Assembly (NCBI GenBank): GCA_902765595.1
Contig: CACXAQ010000039.1
Location: 1-36,220 of the forward strand
Direction of reading: 5' to 3'
DNA: 36,220 bases
Origin: Oscillospiraceae bacterium
GTDB taxonomy: Bacteria > Bacillota > Clostridia > Oscillospirales > Oscillospiraceae
Shown: piece by piece, positions 29,213 to 36,220 of the stretch
Layout: every line of letters starts with the position of its first letter
Numbering within the stretch: the stretch's first letter is position 1
Made by a program: the position numbers and the translations under genes
Notes under the pieces: model-generated
Databases searched by the model: none
Seen by the model: the letters and a program-made list of their open reading frames with translations, nothing else
What the model was told of the DNA's origin: nothing

Positions 29213-29420
29213 GCTATAATGATTATATGATGGCGAAAAGCGAAAAAGCTTTTCGCCGCGCAGCTTTGCTGCGCAGCAAAACAGCATGGCTGTTTGCCAT
29301 ATACTCATTGCAATAAGCATCGGGCGAATGATTTTGACAATCATTTGCTGCCAAACCTGTCGTTTGGCAGCGAAATCAATCGAATTCTCGATTGATTTCG
29401 CCATCCGATGATCATGATAC
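29213..29420. repeat. Palindromic dispersed element, copy B (MITE-like)
   Basis: The core is bounded by GATGGCGAAA (29229-29238) and TTTCGCCATC (29396-29405), with imperfect extensions outward. It has the same internal hairpins as copy A (7755-7925) plus about 40 bases absent there: GAATGATT...AATCATTT and the left half of GCTGCCAAAC...GTTTGGCAGC. Copy B thus shows a more complete structure. Small overlapping frames inside it (for example 29201-29404, minus) are not convincing genes. Confidence 0.85.
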
Positions 29421-29452
29421 TCGGTTTAGGACATAGAAAAGGAAGAAAAACT

Positions 29453-30172
29453 ATGATTCGACTGATTCTGGATATTGTTCTTCTGGCCATCGTGGCGCTG
29501 AGCACCTGGACCGGCTACCGCAGGGGTCTGATCGGCGGCATCGCCGGGATCCTGGCGGTGATCATCGCCCTCTTCGGCGGGAGCCTGCTGTCCTCCGCCT
29601 ATTCCCACGAGGTGGTCCCCGTGATGCAGCCCTTTGCCGACGGGTATATCGACTCCCAGAACATCCGGGACGAAGTGCTGAATACCCTGGGCTACGGCTA
29701 TTCGGACCTGTCCCTGGAGGATATCCTGGAGAGAGACCCGTCTCTGCGCACCGGCTACGCGGAAGAGTGCATGAAGATCATGGGCATGTATCCCGACCGG
29801 GCGGAGGAGATGGCCCAAAAGTCCGTGGAATATGCCGGGCGCAACAACGTAAGTATGACCGAGGCGGTGGTGACCGTGCTGTGCGATACGGTCTCCTTCG
29901 TGGGCGGCCTGACCCTGGCCTTCCTGCTGATCCTGATCCTGCTGGTGGCCATCGGCAACATCGGCAATCTGTCCTTCCGGCTGCCGAATCTGGAGCTGGT
30001 GGATGAGATCGGCGGCGCGGTGCTGGGCTTTATCAAGGGCTTCCTGTACTGCGTGCTGTTATGCTGGGTGCTGAGCTTCCTGGGACTCGTGATCGGGAAG
30101 GACACCCTGGAGAGCACCACCCTGGCCCGCTTCTTCCTGCAAATCAAATTCCTGACCAGCGGTCTGCTGTAA
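29453..30172 (+). CDS. CvpA family membrane protein
   Basis: The 239-residue protein has two N-terminal hydrophobic segments (about 3-25 and 25-48, with the family's WTGYRRGLIGGI motif between them), an extracytosolic middle part of about 90 residues, and two further helices (about 150-180 and 195-225). CvpA proteins are linked to colicin V production and purine-related or envelope functions, with no settled biochemical role. ATG 29453 is preferred since GGAAG lies about 8 bases upstream. The gene begins right after repeat element B, which would form its leader. Confidence 0.85.
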   Translation: MIRLILDIVLLAIVALSTWTGYRRGLIGGIAGILAVIIALFGGSLLSSAYSHEVVPVMQPFADGYIDSQNIRDEVLNTLGYGYSDLSLEDILERDPSLRTGYAEECMKIMGMYPDRAEEMAQKSVEYAGRNNVSMTEAVVTVLCDTVSFVGGLTLAFLLILILLVAIGNIGNLSFRLPNLELVDEIGGAVLGFIKGFLYCVLLCWVLSFLGLVIGKDTLESTTLARFFLQIKFLTSGLL

Positions 30173-30187
30173 TCGAACAGAAAACAG

Positions 30188-30209
30188 ATGGCCGGCTTTC
30201 GCCGGCCAT
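30188..30209 (+). terminator. Intrinsic terminator after cvpA
   Basis: Perfect 9-bp stem ATGGCCGGC/GCCGGCCAT with loop TTTC, followed by TCCTTTCC. Confidence 0.75.
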
Positions 30210-30262
30210 TCCTTTCCCAAAGCATTCGCAAGGCATATCCTATTCCCCAAGGAGGCGAACCC

Positions 30263-32572
30263 ATGCAGCCAACACTCTGCTCCCGCTGCGGCAAGAACGT
30301 GGCGGTGATCTTCATTACCAAAATCGAGGGCAATCAGACCAAGAACGAGGGCCTGTGCCTCAAGTGCGCCCGCGAGCTGCACATCAAGCCCGTGGACGAC
30401 GTGATCAACAAGCTGGGGATCCCGGACGAGGAGCTGGAGAACCTGGCCGGCGATATGACCAACGCCCTGAACGGGGCGGAAGAGCTGCTGAACCTGGAAA
30501 ACGAGGGCGGCGAGGGGGATGACGACGGCAAGACCGCCACCTTTCCCTTCCTGAACCGGCTGTTCGGCGGCCCCGCCGCCCAGAACGGCCCCGGCGGCGC
30601 CCCCCAGGGGAATGAGCGTCCGGCCCAGGGCCCCCAGGGCCAGGCGCCCCGCCCGGCCAAGCGCAAATTCCTGGATAACTACTGCATCGATCTGACCGCC
30701 CGGGCGAAGGAAGGCAAGCTGGATTCCATGGTGGGCCGGGAAGAGGAGCTGGAGCGGGTGATCCAGATCCTGAACCGCCGCCAGAAGAACAACCCCTGCC
30801 TCATCGGCGGCCTGGCCCAGCGCATCGCCATGGGCAGCGTCCCCTATAAGCTCCAGGACAAGAAGGTCTTCCTGCTGGATCTGACGGCTCTGGTGGCCGG
30901 GACCCAGTTCCGCGGCCAGTTCGAGAGCCGCATGAAGGGACTCATCGAGGAGATCCGCAAGGAGGGCAACATCATCCTGGTCATCGACGAGGTGCATAAC
31001 ATCGTCGGCGCCGGGGACGCCGAGGGCAGCATGAACGCCGCCAACATCCTCAAGCCCGCTCTGAGCCGGGGCGAGATCCAGGTCATCGGCGCCACCACCT
31101 TCACCGAGTACCGCAAGCACATCGAGAAGGACTCCGCCCTGGAGCGGCGCTTCCAGCCGGTGACGGTGAACGAACCCTCCATCGAGGACAGCATCCAGAT
31201 CCTCAAGGGCATCGCCCACTATTACGAGGAGTACCACGGCGTCGCCATCTCCGAGGAGATGTGCCGCCAGGCGGTGCTGCTCTCCGAGCGCTATATCACC
31301 GACCGCTTCCTGCCCGACAAGGCCATCGACCTGATCGACGAGGCCTGCTCGGACGTGAATCTGAAGGACGAGAACATCAAGCGCCGGATGCTGGATGAGC
31401 GGGAGCTGGAGAACGTGCGCTTCGAGCGCAACGCCCTCATGAGCGACAACAGCACCGATGACCCGGAGAAGCTGGATCAGCGCTACGCCCGCATCGCCAA
31501 GCTCCGCAGCCGGGAGATGCAGCTGGAGCAGGAGCTGAAGGAGCTGGACGCCCTGGGGCGGCCAGCCCTGACGGTGGAGAACCTGGCCCGGATCATCGAG
31601 CTCTGGACCAAGATCCCCGCCTCCAGCATCAAGGAGGATGAGCTGGAGCGCCTGGCGAACCTGGACGTGCGGCTCAAGGAGCACATCATCGGCCAGGACG
31701 AGGCGGTGGACGCGGTCTGCGCCGCCATCCGCCGCAGCCGGGTGGGGCTGAAGGTCAAGCGCAAGCCGGTGAGCTTCATTTTTGTGGGCGGCACGGGGGT
31801 TGGCAAGACGGAGCTGGTCAAGCGCCTGGCGGCCGATATGTTCTCCAGCCCCGAGAGCCTGATCCGCCTGGATATGTCGGAGTTCATGGAGAAGTTCTCC
31901 GTCTCCCGCATCATCGGCTCACCCCCGGGCTACGTGGGCTATGACGAGGCCGGACAGCTTACCGAGAAGATCCGCCGCAAGCCCTATTCGGTGGTCCTCT
32001 TCGATGAGATCGAGAAGGCCCATCCGGATGTGATGAACATCCTCCTGCAGATCCTGGACGACGGCCGCATCACCGACGCCCAGGGCCGCACCGTGAACTT
32101 TGAGAACACCATCATCATCATGACCACCAATGCAGGGTCCGGCAACAAGACCGGCAGCGTTGGTTTCGGCGGCAGTCTCTCGGACATGAGCCGGGAGCGG
32201 GCGCTGAAGGCGCTCAACGAATTCCTGCGGCCGGAGTTTCTGAACCGCGTGGATGAGGTGATCTGCTTCAACCAGCTCACCGAAGAAAACTTCCGCGGCA
32301 TCGCGGCGCTCATGCTCTCCGAGGTGGCGGAGGTGCTGCAGAACAAGAACCTGCGCCTCACCTGGGACGAGAGCCTGCTGGACTACCTGGTGAAGAAGGG
32401 CTACTCCGTCACCTACGGCGCGCGGAACCTGCGGCGCCTCATCCAGAAGGAAATCGAAGACCGCATCGCAGCCCAGCTCATCGAAAAGCGCGCCCAGAGC
32501 GTAAAGCACATCGCCCTCTCCGCAAAGGACGACGCGGTGCACATCAGCCTGGACGACAGCCCGGAAGACTGA
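30263..32572 (+). CDS. ClpE-like AAA+ unfoldase subunit with D1 Walker A deleted
   Basis: The 769-residue Clp/Hsp100 protein has an N-terminal zinc finger (C6, C9, C32, C35) as in ClpE, a flexible Gly/Pro/Gln linker (about 85-135), D1 (about 140-330), a middle coiled coil (about 385-435) and D2 (about 465-760). D2 is intact: [10 protein letters not shown]-loop (about 508-516), [12 protein letters not shown], and [14 protein letters not shown]1 keeps the [11 protein letters not shown] Walker B, pore and sensor regions ([12 protein letters not shown]), but where the family has LIG-EPGVGKTA(I/V)VE-GLAQRI this one reads LIGGLAQRI near residue 181: 11 residues (33 bases, at about 30806) are missing in frame. 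D1 should not bind ATP normally. It would work with ClpP, encoded elsewhere. AAGGAGG lies 7 bases before ATG 30263. No CIRCE or CtsR box was seen. A macro-domain gene follows after 16 bases. Confidence 0.9.
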   Translation: MQPTLCSRCGKNVAVIFITKIEGNQTKNEGLCLKCARELHIKPVDDVINKLGIPDEELENLAGDMTNALNGAEELLNLENEGGEGDDDGKTATFPFLNRLFGGPAAQNGPGGAPQGNERPAQGPQGQAPRPAKRKFLDNYCIDLTARAKEGKLDSMVGREEELERVIQILNRRQKNNPCLIGGLAQRIAMGSVPYKLQDKKVFLLDLTALVAGTQFRGQFESRMKGLIEEIRKEGNIILVIDEVHNIVGAGDAEGSMNAANILKPALSRGEIQVIGATTFTEYRKHIEKDSALERRFQPVTVNEPSIEDSIQILKGIAHYYEEYHGVAISEEMCRQAVLLSERYITDRFLPDKAIDLIDEACSDVNLKDENIKRRMLDERELENVRFERNALMSDNSTDDPEKLDQRYARIAKLRSREMQLEQELKELDALGRPALTVENLARIIELWTKIPASSIKEDELERLANLDVRLKEHIIGQDEAVDAVCAAIRRSRVGLKVKRKPVSFIFVGGTGVGKTELVKRLAADMFSSPESLIRLDMSEFMEKFSVSRIIGSPPGYVGYDEAGQLTEKIRRKPYSVVLFDEIEKAHPDVMNILLQILDDGRITDAQGRTVNFENTIIIMTTNAGSGNKTGSVGFGGSLSDMSRERALKALNEFLRPEFLNRVDEVICFNQLTEENFRGIAALMLSEVAEVLQNKNLRLTWDESLLDYLVKKGYSVTYGARNLRRLIQKEIEDRIAAQLIEKRAQSVKHIALSAKDDAVHISLDDSPED

Positions 32573-32588
32573 ATTCGGAGGTGCTATC

Positions 32589-33101
32589 ATGGCAAGATTG
32601 GAGATCATCCTGGGCGACATCACCCGCCAGGACGTGGACGCCATCGTGAACGCCGCCAACTGCTCCCTGCTGGGGGGCGGCGGTGTGGACGGCGCCATCC
32701 ACCGGGCCGCGGGGCCGGAGCTGCTGGCCGAGTGCCGCAGGCTCCACGGCTGCGAGACCGGCAAGGCCAAGATCACCGGCGGCTATCGGCTGCCGGCCCG
32801 ACACGTCATCCACACCCCCGGCCCCGTCTGGCACGGCGGCGGCTATGGGGAAGAAGAGCTGCTGCGCTCCTGCTACCGCTCCTGTCTGGAGCTGGCGTCG
32901 GAAAACGGCTGCGAGACCGTGGACTTCCCCTCCATCAGCACGGGGGTCTACCGCTTCCCCCTGGACAAAGCCTCCCGGATCGCCGTGGGGACCATCCTGG
33001 ACTATCTGGAGGAACACCCGGAGATCCGCCGGGTCCGCATGGTCTGCTTTGACGAGCGCACCAAGGCCTGGTACGACCGGGCGCTGGAGGAGCTGACATG
33101 A
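32589..33101 (+). CDS. Macro domain protein (O-acetyl-ADP-ribose deacetylase-like)
   Basis: The 170-residue protein is a single macro domain that binds ADP-ribose and in YmdB/MacroD relatives hydrolyses O-acetyl-ADP-ribose or mono-ADP-ribosyl bonds. Key elements: GDITRQDVDAIVNAAN (8-23), GGGGVDGAIHRAAG (28-42) and the loop SISTGVYRFP near 115-124. TCGGAGG lies just upstream of the ATG. It is co-transcribed with the ClpE-like gene and overlaps the DUF523 gene by ATGA (33098-33101). Confidence 0.94.
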   Translation: MARLEIILGDITRQDVDAIVNAANCSLLGGGGVDGAIHRAAGPELLAECRRLHGCETGKAKITGGYRLPARHVIHTPGPVWHGGGYGEEELLRSCYRSCLELASENGCETVDFPSISTGVYRFPLDKASRIAVGTILDYLEEHPEIRRVRMVCFDERTKAWYDRALEELT

Positions 33102-33541
33102 AGGAGCCGCTGCTGGTCAGCGCCTGTCTTCTGGGGGTCAACTGCAAGTATAACGGCGGCAATAACAGCCTGCCGTCCCAGACCCTGGCGGCTCTGAAGG
33201 AGCGTTACCGGCTGGTGCCCGTCTGTCCCGAGCGGGACGGGGGCCTGCCCACGCCCCGCGTGCCCAGCGAGCGGCGGGGGAGCGGGGTCTTCAACCGGGA
33301 GGGCGAGGACGTGACCGCCCCGTTCCGCCGCGGCGCAGAGCTTGCTCTGGAGACGGCGAAAGCCCGGGGCTGCAGGGTGGCGTTGCTGAAGGAACGCAGC
33401 CCCTCCTGCGGCGCGGGAGCCATCTATGACGGCAGCTTCACGGGCGAAGTGATCCCCGGCGACGGGATCACGGCGGAACTGCTGCGAAAAAACGGCCTCA
33501 CCCTCCTGGGCGAGACCGAAGTGGAAAAGCTGCTGGACTGA
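33098..33541 (+). CDS. DUF523 family protein (TudS-like, probable iron-sulfur enzyme)
   Basis: The 147-residue protein has the conserved cysteine motifs of DUF523: SACLLGVNCKYNG (8-20), CPERDGGLPTPR (near 44-55) and SPSCG (near 102-106). Members characterised as TudS use three cysteines to hold a [4Fe-4S] cluster and desulfurate thiouracil; whether this one does so is inference. Start codon overlaps the macro-domain stop, so the two are translationally coupled. It is the last gene of the three-gene operon; a convergent terminator follows. Confidence 0.9.
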   Translation: MKEPLLVSACLLGVNCKYNGGNNSLPSQTLAALKERYRLVPVCPERDGGLPTPRVPSERRGSGVFNREGEDVTAPFRRGAELALETAKARGCRVALLKERSPSCGAGAIYDGSFTGEVIPGDGITAELLRKNGLTLLGETEVEKLLD

Positions 33542-33558
33542 GCGGCACGGCGATCATA

Positions 33559-33602
33559 AAACGGACGAAGATCCGGTCCTTTGACCGGAACTCCGTCCGT
33601 TT
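33559..33602. terminator. Terminator between convergent genes
   Basis: AAACGGACG (33559-33567) pairs with CGTCCGTTT (33594-33602), with an inner CCGGTC/GACCGG hairpin. It lies between the DUF523 gene (+) and the 33605-34147 gene (-). Confidence 0.75.
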
Positions 33603-33604
33603 CC

Positions 33605-34147
33605 TTATGCCAGTTTTCCCTCCGCGTCCACATAGACCACGGGGGCCATCCCCGTGACCAGCAGCACCATGTCCCGATAAGGCGTGTCGCAGCCTTCCCG
33701 GGTATAGACCCGCTGCAGCTCCAGCTTTCCGCCGATGTTGCCGCTGACAGCTGCCATGGGCATCTGGTTTTCGATAAAGTTCCGCAGCGCCGCGCAGAGA
33801 TAGTCGCCGTCCTCCACAGTGCCGATCCGGGTCCCGTTGACGATCACCGCGTCTGAAACCGTCACGCCCCGGGTGGCGCGCAGCAGCGCGTCGGTCAGCA
33901 GTACCGGGTCCCCGTCGGCGGCACGCAGACTCAGCCGGAAGCTGCGGCGCAGAGCGGGAGGGGGAGCGCTGTTGTCCAAAATCTCCTCGGCGGCGGCCTG
34001 GGCGGCCTCCGTGCAATCCAGGACCTCCCGGAGCGTGTACAGCCCCGGCAGCCGCTCGCCGCCCACGCTCACCCGATAGGCCGGACGGAGATTCGCCCCC
34101 AGCAGCATCAGCAGCCCAAGGCCCAGCAGCAGCCATCGTTTCCTCAA
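33605..34147 (-). CDS. Exported or membrane-anchored protein of unknown function
   Basis: The 180-residue protein begins with a basic/hydrophobic export signal (about 1-20, no clear cleavage site), so it is secreted or anchored. The rest has repeated short strand motifs (YRVSVGGERLPGLY, VIVNGTRIGTVEDGD) like those in the N-terminal part of clostridial M23/G5-type wall peptidases, but the catalytic domain is missing. I do not recognise a family with confidence. The start codon is TTG (34147): GGAGGT lies 8 bases upstream and no in-frame ATG fits. A promoter is at 34168-34196. It may be a stand-alone relative or truncated derivative of such a peptidase. Confidence 0.7.
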   Translation of the reverse strand: MRKRWLLLGLGLLMLLGANLRPAYRVSVGGERLPGLYTLREVLDCTEAAQAAAEEILDNSAPPPALRRSFRLSLRAADGDPVLLTDALLRATRGVTVSDAVIVNGTRIGTVEDGDYLCAALRNFIENQMPMAAVSGNIGGKLELQRVYTREGCDTPYRDMVLLVTGMAPVVYVDAEGKLA

Positions 34148-34167
34148 AAGACACCACCTCCGCGGTT

Positions 34168-34196
34168 AACATAACGCGAATGCGGGCCTGCGTCAA
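34168..34196 (-). promoter_or_regulatory. Promoter of the exported protein gene
   Basis: Minus strand: TTGACG (34191-34196), 17 bases, TATGTT (34168-34173). Confidence 0.65.
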
Positions 34197-34247
34197 GGGC
34201 TTCGACAAAAGTAGTGGGGAAGCGCCCGAAAGCCCCTTTCCGGGAGC

Positions 34248-34856
34248 CTACGGCAGCGGCTCCAGCTCCGCCGCCGAGACCTCAAAGGCGGTCCGGTGCA
34301 GGGGCCCCTCCTCGGTGAGCTTCACGTAATCCCGGCTCTGGATCCGCCCCTCCAGGCGGAGCCTGGTCCCCACGGTGAGCAGTGCCGCCTGCCGCGCCGC
34401 GGCGCCCCAGCAGATGCAGGGGAGGTAGTCCGAGCGGCCATAGTGCCGGTTCACCGCCAGCATCATGTCGCAGATCTCCCGCCCCAGGGGGGTGCTGCGC
34501 AAGGTGGGGGGCCGACACAGGGTCCCCGCCAGACGGACCAGATTGCTGTCCTCCTCCTTGCAGAAGCAGAGCTCCCTGGCATAGACGCTGATGACCAGCT
34601 TCGCGCCCTCTCCCTTCCGGTTGTTGAAGCTGCGGAGCTGACCGGTGACGCAGAGCCTGGCCGCGTCCTCCAGCTCCGCCGCCTCCAGCAGCTCCCGCCC
34701 CAGCACCACGTTCAGGCGGTCGGCGTTTCCCGACAGGCGCAGGACCGTCAGCGGGAAGGTGTAAAAATCCCGGCCCCGGCTGCTGTGGGAGTAGACCGGT
34801 CTGCCGGAGAGCGTTCCGCAAAGCCTTGCAAAATTGGTTTCGGTAAATGCATCCAT
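34248..34856 (-). CDS. Single-stranded DNA-binding (SSB/OB-fold) protein, two OB domains
   Basis: The 202-residue protein has two OB-fold-like halves: about 5-95 (RLCGTLSGRPVYSH, FPLTVLRLSG, ADRLNVVL, VTGQLRSFN) and about 105-200 (VRLAGTLCRPPTLRSTPLG, CDMMLAVNR, LPCICWGAAARQAALL, LRLEGRIQSRDY). The second half matches the SSB/PriB signature more closely. Such double-OB proteins are common in Clostridia next to, or apart from, classical ssb. The acidic SSB tail is missing, so it is probably not the housekeeping SSB. The ATG at 34856 has AAAGGGA 9-10 bases upstream. It is divergent from deoC. Confidence 0.8.
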   Translation of the reverse strand: MDAFTETNFARLCGTLSGRPVYSHSSRGRDFYTFPLTVLRLSGNADRLNVVLGRELLEAAELEDAARLCVTGQLRSFNNRKGEGAKLVISVYARELCFCKEEDSNLVRLAGTLCRPPTLRSTPLGREICDMMLAVNRHYGRSDYLPCICWGAAARQAALLTVGTRLRLEGRIQSRDYVKLTEEGPLHRTAFEVSAAELEPLP

Positions 34857-34913
34857 GGGCGTTTGTCCCTTTCCTTTTTGCGTTCGATACCTCACTCTAT
34901 GTGGATCCGGGGC

Positions 34914-34942
34914 TTGAATATGCGGAAAGAATCAGGTATAAT
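34914..34942 (+). promoter_or_regulatory. sigma-A promoter of deoC
   Basis: TTGAAT (34914-34919), 17 bases, TATAAT (34937-34942). Confidence 0.85.
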
Positions 34943-34972
34943 ATCCGGGTAATTGCAGAAAGGAGAATCCCT

Positions 34973-35656
34973 ATGGAAATTCAAGATATTCTGGAAAAAT
35001 GCGACCATACCCTGCTGCGCGTGGACTGCACCTCGGAAGAGATCCGCAAGCTCTGCGACCAGGCCATCCGCTATCACTGCGCCAGCGTCTGCATCCCGCC
35101 CTGCCACATCGCCGGGGCCAGGCGCTACGTGGGCGATCAGCTCACCCTCTGCACGGTCATCGGCTTCCCCAACGGCTACATGACCACCGCCGCCAAGGCC
35201 TTTGAGGCCGCCGACGCCATCAAGAACGGCGCGGACGAGATCGACATGGTCATCAACATCTCCATGGTCAAGGACGGCTGCTGGGACGGCGTGCAGAAGG
35301 ACATCGCCGCCGTGCGCGAGGCTACCCGCGGCAAGCTCCTGAAGGTCATCATCGAGTGCTGCCTGCTGACCGAGGAGGAGAAGATCCGCCTGTGCAAGAT
35401 CGTGTCCGACTGCGGCTGCGAGTACATCAAGACCTCCACCGGCTTCTCCAAGGGCGGAGCCACCCGGGAGGACGTGGCGCTCATGCGTGCAAACGTGGCG
35501 CCTGAGGTCAAGGTCAAGGCCGCCGGCGGCATCAGCTCTCTGCAGGACGCGGAAGACTTCATCAACCTGGGGGCCGAGCGTCTGGGCACCAGCCGGATCG
35601 TGAAGCTGGCCATGGAGCTGGAGAAGGCCGAGGGCGCGCCCAACGAGAATTACTGA
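34973..35656 (+). CDS. deoC: Deoxyribose-phosphate aldolase
   Basis: Cleaves 2-deoxyribose-5-phosphate to glyceraldehyde-3-phosphate and acetaldehyde in deoxynucleoside breakdown. The 227-residue TIM barrel has CDHTLLRVD (10-18), VIGFPNGYMTTAAK near 61-74, EIDMVINI near 91, KVIIECCLL near 122 and the Schiff-base lysine region VKVKAAGGI near 180. AAAGGAG precedes ATG 34973. It stands alone with its own promoter; no other deo gene is in the window. Confidence 0.95.
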   Translation: MEIQDILEKCDHTLLRVDCTSEEIRKLCDQAIRYHCASVCIPPCHIAGARRYVGDQLTLCTVIGFPNGYMTTAAKAFEAADAIKNGADEIDMVINISMVKDGCWDGVQKDIAAVREATRGKLLKVIIECCLLTEEEKIRLCKIVSDCGCEYIKTSTGFSKGGATREDVALMRANVAPEVKVKAAGGISSLQDAEDFINLGAERLGTSRIVKLAMELEKAEGAPNENY

Positions 35657-35712
35657 GCCGGAGAAGCGGCGCATAAGGCTGAAATTTTCCGCATAAAATG
35701 CAGAGAAAACCC

Positions 35713-35741
35713 TTGACAAAGGGCAGATCTGCTGGTATATT
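35713..35741 (+). promoter_or_regulatory. Promoter of infC
   Basis: TTGACA (35713-35718), 17 bases, TATATT (35736-35741). Confidence 0.8.
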
Positions 35742-35747
35742 ATCTAA

Positions 35748-35899
35748 GCTAAAACAAAGCAGGTACGGCATCCCCGTCCTCACCCGACGGCCTTTGAGCC
35801 AGCCGTGGTCAATAAAAGCAACGTCCCCCAAGGGGGAGCTACGCTGTTTTTATACGCGGGTGCTGTGCATCCGCGTTTACTTTTTCGGAGGTGTTTCCC
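35748..35899 (+). promoter_or_regulatory. Structured infC leader with terminator-like hairpin
   Basis: About 150 bases of leader. It holds a CGACGGC...GCCGTGG hairpin (about 35788-35814), a CCCCC/GGGGG stem (35825-35837) and a terminator-like hairpin ACGCGGGTGC/GCATCCGCGT (35854-35876) followed by TTTACTTTTT, all before GGAGG (35887-35891). Translation-factor/ribosomal-protein operons starting with infC are known to be attenuated by an L20-binding leader in Bacillus; whether this is the same kind of element is inference. Confidence 0.6.
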
Positions 35900-36220
35900 A
35901 TCGCAAACGCTGTTCATCAAATCAACGAAGAGATCAATGACAAGGAAGTCCGCCTGATCGGGGATCAGGGCGAGCAGCTTGGCATCATGTCTGCTGCAGA
36001 GGCGCTCAGGATCGCGGAAGAGAAGGAACTGGATCTGGTCAAGATCGCTCCGGGCTCCAATCCTCCCGTCTGCAAGATCATGGACTACGGCAAGTACCGC
36101 TTCGAGCAGACCAAGAAGGAGAAAGAGGCCAAGAAGAATCAGCGCATCGTAGAAGTCAAGGAGATCCGCATGTCCCCGGGCATCGACACCAACGACTTCA
36201 ACACCAAGCTGAAAAACGCC
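35900..36220 (+). CDS. infC: Translation initiation factor IF-3, 5' part, ATC start codon
   Basis: IF-3 binds the 30S subunit and checks initiator tRNA and start codon. The 107 codons present cover the N-terminal domain ([40 protein letters not shown] in parts), the basic linker ([19 protein letters not shown]) and the start of the C-terminal domain; the rest is beyond the window. No ATG, GTG or TTG fits: ATC at 35900 stands 8 bases after GGAGG, while the in-frame GTG at 35891 overlaps that site. ATC/ATT starts are known for infC, where IF-3 represses its own translation by rejecting the rare start. rpmI and rplT are expected downstream. Confidence 0.92.
   Translation, partial: MANAVHQINEEINDKEVRLIGDQGEQLGIMSAAEALRIAEEKELDLVKIAPGSNPPVCKIMDYGKYRFEQTKKEKEAKKNQRIVEVKEIRMSPGIDTNDFNTKLKNA

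Noticed and set aside
29213-29218. TATAAT in the ends of elements A and B as sure promoters of neighbouring genes
   Set aside because: The -10-like bases are part of the terminal repeats and no good -35 box stands at 17 bases, so promoter activity is possible but not supported enough to list.
29201-29404. Small minus-strand frame inside element B (MAKSIEN...)
   Set aside because: It is simply a translation of the inverted-repeat element; the equivalent frame in copy A is interrupted, so there is no sign of coding selection.

Overview
The window looks like a chromosomal piece of a GC-rich, anaerobic, low-GC-phylum-type Gram-positive (Bacillota, class Clostridia, most likely Oscillospirales/Oscillospiraceae). 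The reasons are HrcA-type CIRCE operators, TTGACA-17-TATAAT promoters, strong AGGAGG ribosome sites, group II ECF vitamin transport, a THF riboswitch, FeoAB, an anaerobe-type flavodiiron/rubredoxin protein, a PKTGD-type cell-wall sorting tail and M3/M18 peptidases. The genus call is inference from memory of gene content. No prophage, insertion sequence transposase or CRISPR array was seen.

Layout. 1-2.4 kb: a tandem duplication of [small heat-shock gene + CIRCE promoter + CmpB-like membrane protein gene], with one CmpB copy reduced to its C-terminal part. 2.6-4.2 kb: bioY-birA with a BirA operator over its promoter. 4.2-7.7 kb: minus-strand run pepF-type oligoendopeptidase, esterase, ogt, Nudix hydrolase. 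7.7-9 kb: a palindromic repeat element, a gene remnant, a small AT-richer orphan gene and tRNA-Gln(CTG). 9-10 kb: rdgB and a small membrane protein. 10-12 kb: folate block made of a cyclodeaminase/cyclohydrolase gene, a THF riboswitch and a FolT/5-formyl-THF cyclo-ligase fusion gene. 12-15.3 kb: VOC protein, feoAB and an unknown gene. 15.4-17.5 kb: a four-domain flavodiiron protein. 17.5-24.6 kb: a hairpin-array element, a repeat-containing surface protein, a second M3 peptidase, an M18 aminopeptidase, a catalytically degenerate beta-lactamase-like membrane protein and an apparently circularly permuted solute-binding lipoprotein. 24.7-29.2 kb: a broken rRNA-type methyltransferase, another hairpin array and the ecfA1-ecfA2-ecfT-truA operon. 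29.2-36.2 kb: a second copy of the palindromic repeat, cvpA, a ClpE-like unfoldase that lacks its first P-loop, macro-domain and DUF523 genes, an unknown exported protein, a two-OB SSB-like protein, deoC, and infC starting with ATC behind a leader with a terminator hairpin (cut by the window end).

How it fits together. Two ECF substrate-binding subunits (BioY for biotin, FolT for folate) lie in the same 36 kb as the shared energising module EcfA1-A2-T, each with its own vitamin-responsive control: BirA repressor/ligase for biotin and a THF riboswitch for folate. Heat-shock control by HrcA is visible at both hsp20 copies. The least expected items are the permuted binding protein, the D1 P-loop deletion in the Clp ATPase, the FolT-cyclo-ligase fusion, and the repeated occurrence of multi-hairpin intergenic arrays at five places. 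The ClpE and methyltransferase lesions are both small internal deletions, so an assembly artefact should be kept in mind.
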